Assembly: GCA_051871555.1 (NCBI GenBank) | Contig: JBJECZ010000082.1 | Coordinates: 1 to 7,857, forward strand | DNA length: 7,857 nt | Direction of reading: 5' to 3' | Origin: SFTJ01 sp051871555 | Lineage (GTDB): Bacteria > Bacteroidota > Bacteroidia > Bacteroidales > Muribaculaceae | Part shown: piece after piece, positions 1-5,565 of the stretch | Numbering within the stretch: the first letter of the stretch is position 1 | Layout: every line of letters begins with the position of its first letter | Translations under genes and position numbers: made by a program | The notes under the pieces: generated by a model | Told to the model about the DNA's origin: nothing | Databases searched by the model: none | Seen by the model: the letters and a program-made list of their open reading frames with translations, nothing else

Positions 1-774
1 TGGAATAAACTGGACCTTCACATGTTGAAGCCTGAAGATAAAACGAATTCATTAGTATTGACAGATGATTATCTTAGGAATGGCGGTTATCCTGAAGTGG
101 TGGCGTCACGTCAATTGACTTGTAGCTATCTTGATACCTTGTTTGATTCTATAATATGGAAAGATGTAGCCAAACGTCATAATGTACGCAATGTTACTGA
201 TTTGAATAACTTAGCAATGTATCTTGTGTCTAACTTCTGCAATCCTGTAAGTGCAAATGATTTAACTACGGAACTTGGTTTCTCCAGTGTCAATACAACC
301 AAAAAATATATGGATTACCTGCATGAGCCATACCTATTCTACTATTTATTACGCTACAACAATAAACTCAAGTTGATGAAGAAAGCACCAAGAAAAGTGT
401 ATGTGGTTGACAACGGATTTGTTGCATCTAAAGCTTTTTCTTTGAGTGACAATTTAGGACGTTTGCTTGAGAATCAAGTGTTCATCGAACTTGTACGTCG
501 AGGCTACGATGTTGAAAAATCAATGTTCTATTATCTTTCGCGAAACGATAAAGAAGTTGATTTCGTTCTTCGCAAAGGAACTAAAATAGAATGCTTGGTA
601 CAAGTCTGCTATGATATTAGCAATCCTAAAACAAAGAAGCGTGAAGTGGATAGCATAGTTGAATGTGCAGGAGAATTAAAATGCAGCAACCTTGTAATCG
701 TCACTAATAATGACAAACTTACGATTGAAAAAGATGGTTATAGGATAGATGTAGTGCCCATTTCAGAATTTTAG
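1..774 (+). CDS. DUF4143-family AAA ATPase, C-terminal part (5' end outside window)
   Basis: The frame is open from base 1 (W-N-K-L-D-L-H before the first ATG at 22), so the gene almost certainly starts upstream. 257 codons are visible, whereas the family usually has about 380-450 residues; the missing part would hold the AAA domain with its P-loop. Counting from the ATG at 22, the motif YLRNGGYPEVV (residues 17-27) is the family signature joining the ATPase to DUF4143. A winged-helix-like stretch follows (about 60-110), then VYVVDNGF (126-133), LGRLLENQVFIELVRRG (145-161) and EVDFVL (178-183) with QVCYD (194-198). The last two match the family's PD-(D/E)XK-like nuclease fold, with Q where an active nuclease has K, which is common in Bacteroidetes members. 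Cellular role is poorly known; these are often accessory genes. Codon use is AT-rich, unlike the genes from 1073 onward, suggesting transfer. Family assignment is secure; function is not. Confidence 0.88.
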   Translation, partial: WNKLDLHMLKPEDKTNSLVLTDDYLRNGGYPEVVASRQLTCSYLDTLFDSIIWKDVAKRHNVRNVTDLNNLAMYLVSNFCNPVSANDLTTELGFSSVNTTKKYMDYLHEPYLFYYLLRYNNKLKLMKKAPRKVYVVDNGFVASKAFSLSDNLGRLLENQVFIELVRRGYDVEKSMFYYLSRNDKEVDFVLRKGTKIECLVQVCYDISNPKTKKREVDSIVECAGELKCSNLVIVTNNDKLTIEKDGYRIDVVPISEF

Positions 775-866
775 GGTATATAGTTTCTATAATTTCTTAC
801 GGCAAATAAGTGAGGTTTTGATGTGTATTTATGAAAATACAACAGAAATTAAACGCTCCTACTCGT

Positions 867-904
867 GAGAAACTCAACTTTTGCTTTCGCAAAATTGTTT
901 CTTC
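867..904. terminator. Interrupted hairpin, possible terminator of the ATPase gene
   Basis: TTTTGC (879-884) and GCAAAA (889-894) pair across a 4-base loop TTTC. GAAAC (869-873) and GTTTC (897-901) extend the stem with small internal bulges. The 3' side runs into a modest T-rich tail. It lies about 95 bp after the ATPase stop. The stem is AU-rich and no long U tract follows, so it could equally be a processed or chance structure. Confidence 0.3.
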
Positions 905-986
905 GAACACTGTTTTTAATTTTGCAATTGCTGTTGAACTCAACAATTATTGATTTATAGCCATCAAAAAAGCGAATTTATGGGCA

Positions 987-1022
987 TTTTTAACAATTAT
1001 CGCAGCAAATTTGCTACATTTG
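987..1022 (+). promoter_or_regulatory. Bacteroidetes-type promoter for endonuclease I gene
   Basis: TACATTTG at 1015-1022 matches the Bacteroidetes sigma-ABfr -7 consensus TAnnTTTG exactly. The -33 region about 26 bp upstream (TTTTT around 987-991) is only a weak match to TTTG. Transcription would start near 1027-1032, giving a leader of roughly 40-45 nt before the ATG at 1073. This promoter probably also serves the ComM gene and perhaps the Bro-N gene, since neither has its own recognisable TAnnTTTG upstream. Confidence 0.7.
1004..1015. repeat. 12-bp perfect palindrome overlapping the promoter
   Basis: AGCAAATTTGCT reads identically on both strands and its last base is the first base of the -7 box. 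Such placement fits an operator for a dimeric repressor, but AT-rich palindromes of this size can occur by chance and no regulator is identified. Confidence 0.5.
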
Positions 1023-1063
1023 TAGGTTAAAACTATTAATCACAAAAAACCTAAACCTACAAA
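1019..1063. repeat. 10-bp inverted repeat spanning the transcription start and leader
   Basis: TTTGTAGGTT (1019-1028) is the exact reverse complement of AACCTACAAA (1054-1063), separated by 25 bp. The left arm begins inside the -7 box and the right arm ends 9 bp before the start codon. The left arm may be only partly transcribed, so this looks more like a two-site protein-binding arrangement than an RNA hairpin, though either is possible. Confidence 0.5.
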
Positions 1064-1072
1064 AGAAGAATT

Positions 1073-2773
1073 ATGAAACAAAACTTCATAAAGGAGGCAT
1101 TTGCCGCAATATTAACCATTTGCATGGCTTCAGCCGCATGGGCTGCAGTGCCTAACGGCTACTACACATCGCTTAACGGCAAGAAAGGCACTGCCTTGAA
1201 AAACGCCATTCACGACGTGATTCGTCCGCACACCAAACTCACATATGCCAGCCTTTGGAACCACTTCATCGAAACCGACGCCTACCCCGAAGAGGTGAAC
1301 GGCAAACTGTTGGTGTGGGACATGTATAGCGACAATAAAACTGCAAAAAAATATTACTACTACGGCGGCACAAGCGGCTTGAACCGTGAACACTCATTCC
1401 CGAAAAGTTGGTGGGGCGGCGACCAAGTGGAAGCCTACACCGACATCAACCACCTGTATCCGTCGGATGCCACAGCCAACACTGCCAAAAACAACTTCCC
1501 GCTGGGCGAGGTGCTGAATGCATCGTTCAACAACGGCGTGTGCAAAGTGGGCACTCCGCAATCGGGCATGGGCGGCGGCTGCCAAAGCGTGTTCGAACCT
1601 GCCGACGAATATAAAGGCGACTTTGCCCGAACCTATTTCTATATGGCTACTTGCTATCAGGACTACACCTGGAAGTACACCTATATGCTGTCGAACAGCA
1701 GCGACCTCACACTATCGAAGTGGGCTTACGACATGCTGCTCGACTGGTCGCGCAACGACCCTGTTAGCCAAAAAGAAATCGACCGCAACGAAGCCGTTTT
1801 CAAGATTCAAAACAACCGTAACCCATTCATCGACAATCCCGGACTTGAAGAATACATCTGGGGCAACAAGATGGGCGATGTGTACACCGGCGAATCGCAA
1901 ACCACCGGCGACCCCGAGCTGATTTATCCCGTTGTGGGCAGCACAATCGATTTCGGCGAAATTGCCGTTGGCAAAAGCGTGAGCATCGAAATGGTGGTGA
2001 AGGCACAAAACCTCACCAACAACCTGCGCGTGAAAATCTACGGCACCAACAAGGACCAATTCGACGACCTTACGGTGAACAGCATTTCGCCAAGTATGGC
2101 ATCAAAAGGCTTTAACGTGAAAGTAACCTACTCACCCAGCGTGATTGGCGAACACACGGCAAGAATACTGTTCTACGACGGCGGTCTGCCCGACACCGGC
2201 GTGGGCGTTGAAATCAAGGGTATCAGCCGCGAAGTGCCCACACTGAGCGCCGTGGTGGTTTGCGATGCCAGCGACGTGAGCGACAACGGATTCACTGCCA
2301 ACTGGCAACTCTGCTCGGAGCAAGTTGACTACTACAACGTGAACCACTGTGTTTACAACGGCAGCACGCTCGTCACCGACGAAACAGTGGCTGTGCCAAT
2401 CGACGACATCGAAGAAGATGCACTCACCGGCTCGGTGTACTTCGAAAACGCCAAAGTGGGCTACACCCACACCTATCGTGTGCAGGCTGCGCGACTGGGT
2501 TGTTTTGGCGACTGGAGCGAAACCATCACCCTTGTGCCCACCGCACTTGGCGCTGTTGAAGCAAACAAACCTATGCAAATTGATGCCTACGAAGGTTGCA
2601 TTGTGGTGCGCTGCAGCCAAACTCACACCAATATGCTCGTGCACAACATGCAGGGACAACTGCTCTACACCGTGCCAAGCGTGAGCGACGGCGACCAAAT
2701 AGCTCTGCCTATGGGTGTTTACCTCATCACCACCGACCAATGCATTACCCCGATTAAAGCCCTCGTGAAATAA
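1073..2773 (+). CDS. Secreted endonuclease I with extra Ig-like/FN3-like domains and sorting-type tail
   Basis: A probable DNA/RNA endonuclease of the EndA/NucM family (endonuclease I, beta-beta-alpha metal fold), acting outside the cytoplasm. Residues 1-25 form a signal peptide with likely cleavage after A-W-A or A-W-A-A. The nuclease domain spans about 28-265. NREHSFPKSWW (104-114) carries the catalytic His region, and DINHLYPSDATAN (124-136) with KNNFPLGEV (139-147) forms the metal/substrate part. WSRNDPVS (225-232) and the N-R-N-P-F-I-D-x-P motif with IWG (248-264) close the domain. Residues about 281-384 look like an ASH/HYDIN-type Ig domain (IDFGEIAVGKSVS...), and 389-488 like fibronectin III. 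Residues 500-566 end in GVYLITTD...IKALVK, resembling a type IX secretion sorting domain. The bare nuclease is about 230-260 residues, so this is a long, surface or released form. The start is supported by the signal peptide and promoter spacing. The gene lies 39 bp before the ComM gene. Nutrient scavenging and DNA processing are both possible roles. Confidence 0.92.
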   Translation: MKQNFIKEAFAAILTICMASAAWAAVPNGYYTSLNGKKGTALKNAIHDVIRPHTKLTYASLWNHFIETDAYPEEVNGKLLVWDMYSDNKTAKKYYYYGGTSGLNREHSFPKSWWGGDQVEAYTDINHLYPSDATANTAKNNFPLGEVLNASFNNGVCKVGTPQSGMGGGCQSVFEPADEYKGDFARTYFYMATCYQDYTWKYTYMLSNSSDLTLSKWAYDMLLDWSRNDPVSQKEIDRNEAVFKIQNNRNPFIDNPGLEEYIWGNKMGDVYTGESQTTGDPELIYPVVGSTIDFGEIAVGKSVSIEMVVKAQNLTNNLRVKIYGTNKDQFDDLTVNSISPSMASKGFNVKVTYSPSVIGEHTARILFYDGGLPDTGVGVEIKGISREVPTLSAVVVCDASDVSDNGFTANWQLCSEQVDYYNVNHCVYNGSTLVTDETVAVPIDDIEEDALTGSVYFENAKVGYTHTYRVQAARLGCFGDWSETITLVPTALGAVEANKPMQIDAYEGCIVVRCSQTHTNMLVHNMQGQLLYTVPSVSDGDQIALPMGVYLITTDQCITPIKALVK

Positions 2774-2812
2774 TTATATAAACACTTTTCCCTACCACAA
2801 CCCGAAGCGATT

Positions 2813-4378
2813 ATGGAACTTATAACTCACAGCTCCCTGTCGAAAACATTCAGTGCAGCCCTTGTGGGTGTAGATGCCATTCAAGTGACCATCGAAACCA
2901 CATTCACACAAGGAATTGGTATTTGCATTGTAGGCTTGCCCGACACTGCTGTGAAAGAAAGCAGCGAACGCGTGAAGTCAGCCATTCGCTGCTGCGGCAT
3001 TGAGTTCCCTAACGTGGAGATTGTGATTAACATGTCGCCAGCCGACGTGAAGAAAGAAGGTTCGGCTTACGACCTGCCCATTGCAATAGGCATTCTTGCC
3101 TGCTACGAGAAAATATCGGCGGAGCAACTGCCCAAATACATGATAATGGGCGAACTGATGCTCGACGGCAGCGTGCTGCCCGTGAAAGGCGTGCTGCCAA
3201 TGGCTATTCTTGCCCGCAAAATAGGCTATAAAGGCTTCATCGTGCCCAGCGCAAATGCCTCAGAAGCAGCTGTCGTTAACGACCTCGAAGTGATTGCCGT
3301 GGACAATCTGCAGCAAGTAATCGACTTTCTGCAAGGCAAGATTTCAATCACGCCAACTGTGGTGAACACGCGCGAAGAATTCATGAAAGCGTCGTGCCAA
3401 TACCCCTTTGACATGCGCGAGGTGCGTGGACAGGACAACGTGAAACGCGCCTTCGAGGTGGCTTGCGCCGGCGGTCACAACATCTTGCTCATGGGCAGCC
3501 CCGGCTCGGGCAAAACCATGCTTGCCAAGCGTTTGCCATCGATATTGCCACCCCTCACACTGCGCGAAGCCCTCGAAACCACCAAGATACACTCGGTGGC
3601 AGGCAAACTGAAACGCGGCTCCACACTGCTCACCGTGCGTCCGTTCCGTTCGCCTCACCACACCATATCGCCGGTGGCACTCGTTGGCGGCGGCGCCAAC
3701 CCCACGCCTGGCGAAATAAGCCTTGCCCACAACGGCGTGCTTTTCCTCGACGAGCTGCCCGAATTCAACCGAATGGTGCTTGAAGTGATGCGCCAACCGC
3801 TTGAGGACCGCGTGATAAGCATCTCACGAGCAAAATACAGCGTTGAATATCCGGCGTCGTTTATGATGGTGGCAAGCATGAACCCATGCCCGTGCGGCTA
3901 TTTCGGACACCCAACGCGCCGCTGCACCTGCCAACCAGGACAAGTGCAACGCTACATGAGCCGAATCAGCGGTCCGTTGCTCGACCGAATAGACATTCAG
4001 GTGGAAGTGCAGCCCGTGGAATTCGATGCCATGTCGTCGACCGCCGACGGCGAATCATCGGCATCGATTCGCGCCCGCGTGGTGAAGGCTCGCGACATTC
4101 AAAGCCGTCGCTTTGCCAACAACCCCGAAATTCATTGCAATGCCCAGATGACCTCTGCCATGCTCCGACAGTATTGCGCCATCGACAGCCAAGGCTTGGC
4201 GCACCTGAAAGAAGCCATGACCCAACTCAACATGAGCGCCCGCGCCTACGACCGCATACTGAAAGTGGCACGCACCATAGCCGACCTCGACGGCAGCGAA
4301 AACATCAAACCCGAACACCTTTCCGAAGCCATCAGCTACCGCAACCTCGACCGCGGCAACCGCGCTGAATTAATATGA
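2813..4378 (+). CDS. comM: ComM/YifB-type Mg-chelatase-like AAA+ helicase
   Basis: A cytoplasmic AAA+ ATPase of the YifB/ComM family. Characterised ComM is a hexameric helicase promoting branch migration when RecA integrates DNA in natural transformation. The N-terminal ChlI-like domain covers about 15-180 (VGLPDTAVKESSERV, INMSPADVKKEGSAYDLPIA). Walker A is GSPGSGKT (228-235), Walker B VLFLDE (309-314), followed by MRQPLEDR (326-333), LLDRID (389-394) and a four-Cys cluster C359, C361, C371, C373 (CPCG...CTC) typical of the family. The C-terminal lid/ChlI-C domain (about 410-521) includes MSARAYDRILKVARTIADL. Length (521) is normal. It follows endonuclease I by 39 bp without its own recognisable promoter. 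The last codons are odd: after E519 it reads L-I-stop, while a second copy of the same 29 bp at 5321 is followed by T-G-F-stop, so the present end appears supplied by an insertion. Catalytic parts are unaffected. Confidence 0.95.
   Translation: MELITHSSLSKTFSAALVGVDAIQVTIETTFTQGIGICIVGLPDTAVKESSERVKSAIRCCGIEFPNVEIVINMSPADVKKEGSAYDLPIAIGILACYEKISAEQLPKYMIMGELMLDGSVLPVKGVLPMAILARKIGYKGFIVPSANASEAAVVNDLEVIAVDNLQQVIDFLQGKISITPTVVNTREEFMKASCQYPFDMREVRGQDNVKRAFEVACAGGHNILLMGSPGSGKTMLAKRLPSILPPLTLREALETTKIHSVAGKLKRGSTLLTVRPFRSPHHTISPVALVGGGANPTPGEISLAHNGVLFLDELPEFNRMVLEVMRQPLEDRVISISRAKYSVEYPASFMMVASMNPCPCGYFGHPTRRCTCQPGQVQRYMSRISGPLLDRIDIQVEVQPVEFDAMSSTADGESSASIRARVVKARDIQSRRFANNPEIHCNAQMTSAMLRQYCAIDSQGLAHLKEAMTQLNMSARAYDRILKVARTIADLDGSENIKPEHLSEAISYRNLDRGNRAELI
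4341..4369 (+). repeat. 29-bp direct repeat, copy 1, inside the comM 3' end (att-like)
   Basis: The sequence from GCAACCTCGACC to CGCGCTGAA is identical, base for base, to 5321-5349; the flanking bases differ at both ends (C versus A before, T versus A after). It encodes the end of ComM from within codon R510 through E519. It contains the dyad CGCGG-CAA-CCGCG (4352-4364). Confidence 0.97.
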
Positions 4379-4409
4379 AAATTATTAAATTCATTGTTAA
4401 TTATATACT

Positions 4410-5273
4410 ATGACAAAACGAGAAATACCAAAACTGTTTGAAGATAAAAAGATTCGCACCGTATGGGACGATGAACAAGAGAAATGGTACTTCTCTATTG
4501 TTGACATTGTTGGAGTACTCACTGACCAACCAGATACTAAGCATGCACGCAACTACTGGAAAGTACTGAAACACAGACTTAAAAAAGAAGGTAATGAATC
4601 GGTTACAAATTGTAACCAGTTGAAATTAAGAGCTGAGGATGGAAAGCTACGAATGACTGATGTTGCTGACACAGAGCAAATTTTCCGTATCATCCAATCC
4701 ATTCCTTCACCAAAGGCCGAACCCATTAAGCAATGGATGGCTCACGTGGCAAAGGAACGTATCGACCAAATGCAAAACCCTGAACTGAGTATCCAGCAGT
4801 CATTAATGGATTACAAGCGGCTAGGCTATTCTGACAATTGGATAAATCAACGTCTTAAAAGTATTGAGATACGCAAGGACCTTACAGACCAATGGAAACT
4901 TCACAACATTGAAGATGGAATGCAATATGCTACTTTAACAGACATCATTTACCAACGTTGGGCTGGAAAAACAGCAAAAGAATACAAGCAATTCAAAGGA
5001 TTGAAAAAGGAAAACCTACGTGACAATATGACTAATGAAGAACTTGTATTGAATATGTTAGCAGAACTTTCAACTACAAGCATCACTAAATCAAAGAATC
5101 CTCAGAATTTGGAGGAGAATATACAATGTGCTGTTGACGGAGGAGATGTAGCCAAAGTGGCTCGTGAGCAATTAGAAGCCAAGACAGGTCGCAAAGTAGT
5201 GTCGCCACTTTCAGCAAAAAGGTTCTTTGAAGCACAGAATCCTAAAGGAGAAATAGAAGACAATAAAAAATAG
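4410..5273 (+). CDS. Bro-N / DinD-like protein (phage antirepressor family)
   Basis: Residues about 8-120 form a Bro-N domain (KIRTVWDDEQEKWYFS, IVDIVGVLTD, then RMTDVADTEQIFRIIQSIPSPKAEPIKQWM at 81-110), the DNA-binding module of baculovirus BRO and phage antirepressors. From about 125 to 275 the protein resembles the E. coli DNA-damage-inducible protein DinD as I remember it, especially FKGLKKENLRDNMTNEEL (195-212) followed by AREQLEAKTGR (251-261). DinD is SOS-induced in E. coli and reported to inhibit RecA-driven strand exchange. Whether this protein does so is inference. Length (287) matches stand-alone Bacteroidetes homologues. It starts 31 bp after the comM stop, with no TAnnTTTG in between, so it may depend on read-through from comM. 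Codon use is AT-rich compared with comM. It is the only gene in the 29-bp-repeat-bounded unit. No other phage genes are present. Confidence 0.85.
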   Translation: MTKREIPKLFEDKKIRTVWDDEQEKWYFSIVDIVGVLTDQPDTKHARNYWKVLKHRLKKEGNESVTNCNQLKLRAEDGKLRMTDVADTEQIFRIIQSIPSPKAEPIKQWMAHVAKERIDQMQNPELSIQQSLMDYKRLGYSDNWINQRLKSIEIRKDLTDQWKLHNIEDGMQYATLTDIIYQRWAGKTAKEYKQFKGLKKENLRDNMTNEELVLNMLAELSTTSITKSKNPQNLEENIQCAVDGGDVAKVAREQLEAKTGRKVVSPLSAKRFFEAQNPKGEIEDNKK

Positions 5274-5320
5274 AAAATAATTTAGTAACCATATTTTATG
5301 TGAATTATTCTAACTAAAAA

Positions 5321-5349
5321 GCAACCTCGACCGCGGCAACCGCGCTGAA
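5321..5349 (+). repeat. 29-bp direct repeat, copy 2 (att-like)
   Basis: Perfect second copy of 4341-4369, starting 48 bp after the Bro-N/DinD stop codon. It is intergenic here, although its sequence is GC-rich and coding-like. It carries the same CGCGG-CAA-CCGCG dyad at 5332-5344. Confidence 0.97.
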
Positions 5350-5361
5350 ACCGGCTTTTGA
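5321..5361 (+). pseudogene. Displaced original 3' end of comM
   Basis: Read in the comM frame, copy 2 gives N-L-D-R-G-N-R-A-E and continues T-G-F followed by TGA at 5359-5361. This makes sense as the original C-terminus of ComM (522 residues if rejoined), cut off from the gene body by the insertion. The opposite view, that the present ELI ending is original and this copy was imported, cannot be excluded from one sequence. Confidence 0.6.
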
Positions 5362-5423
5362 TTTGCTTTTATTGCTTTTTACATATCTATTTTTACCCTG
5401 TTTTACCCAAGAAAAACTGCAAT

Positions 5424-5456
5424 TTTGTCAGTATAACGTTTTTTTTAGTAACTTTG
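5424..5456 (+). promoter_or_regulatory. Bacteroidetes-type promoter for the acyltransferase/activator genes
   Basis: TTTG at 5424-5427 and TAACTTTG at 5449-5456 match the -33 and -7 consensus elements with a 21-bp spacer. A start near 5461-5466 would leave a leader of about 100 nt before the ATG at 5566. The leader is AT-rich and contains a palindrome ATTATTAATAAT at 5550-5561 next to the start codon; I see no known riboswitch in it. Confidence 0.8.
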
Positions 5457-5565
5457 CATCGTTATAATGCACTTATTAGCGCTGTGTTGTTTAGCTCGAT
5501 TGAGTTATGAACAATATTGCTGCTAAAACCATTATTTATTATCACTTACATTATTAATAATATAT

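Larger units (their letters stand above)
775..1072. other. AT-rich spacer with small inverted repeats, no gene seen
   Basis: No convincing coding frame or RNA gene is visible between the ATPase stop and the endonuclease start. The stretch is AT-rich and holds several short dyads: an interrupted hairpin around 867-903, TGTTGA-AC-TCAACA at 932-945, GCAATTGC at 924-931, and the promoter-linked dyads near 1004-1063. The direction of the flanking genes means it must end one transcript and start another. Confidence 0.6.
4370..5349 (+). mobile_element. Putative 980-bp single-gene insertion at the comM 3' end
   Basis: The unit lies between two perfect 29-bp direct repeats (4341-4369 and 5321-5349), contains one AT-rich gene plus about 90 bp of non-coding DNA, and interrupts an otherwise GC-richer neighbourhood. 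Precise recombination between the repeats would delete 980 bp and restore an uninterrupted comM ending ETGF-stop. That is the expected footprint of site-specific integration into the 3' end of a conserved gene. No integrase, transposase, terminal inverted repeat or replication gene is present inside. A 29-bp repeat is longer than usual target duplications of insertion sequences. Alternatives are illegitimate recombination or a relic of a larger island that lost its integrase. The repeat is certain; mobility is inferred. Confidence 0.65.
5316..5380 (+). terminator. Possible terminator structure formed at the downstream junction
   Basis: AAAAAGCAA (5316-5324) is the exact reverse complement of TTGCTTTTT (5372-5380), and the inner dyad CGCGG-CAA-CCGCG lies between them. 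The 3' arm is U-rich and preceded by a similar block (TTGCTTTT at 5363-5370). The left arm straddles the insertion/repeat junction, so the outer stem exists only with the insertion in place. The large loop makes it a weak terminator prediction. Confidence 0.3.

Noticed and set aside
2132..2740. 202-codon open frame on the minus strand
   Set aside because: Antisense to the endonuclease I gene; His/Val-rich shadow of the codon bias without a motif.
3886..4368. 160-codon + strand frame inside comM
   Set aside because: Arg/Pro/His-rich out-of-frame translation of a gene whose family motifs are all in the comM frame.
4379..4409. Dedicated promoter for the Bro-N/DinD gene
   Set aside because: The 31-bp gap is AT-rich but contains no TAnnTTTG match at a useful distance; read-through from comM is simpler.
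4410..5273. Prophage remnant
   Set aside because: Only the Bro-N domain is phage-like; no integrase, capsid, tail, lysis or replication genes surround it and both sides are chromosomal genes.
4341..5349. Integron gene cassette with attC sites
   Set aside because: One gene plus a recombination-like repeat is cassette-like, but the 29-bp repeats have no GTTRRRY core and no R/L box arrangement, and no integron integrase is present.
4341..5349. Insertion sequence with target-site duplication
   Set aside because: No transposase and no terminal inverted repeats; 29 bp is longer than typical insertion-sequence duplications.
4341..5349. Two-copy CRISPR-like array
   Set aside because: Only two repeats, spaced by nearly 1 kb with a complete gene between them, and one copy codes for the ComM C-terminus.
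5457..5565. Riboswitch or other structured leader before the acyltransferase
   Set aside because: The ~100-nt leader is AT-rich with only a small palindrome next to the ATG; I recognise no conserved aptamer motif.
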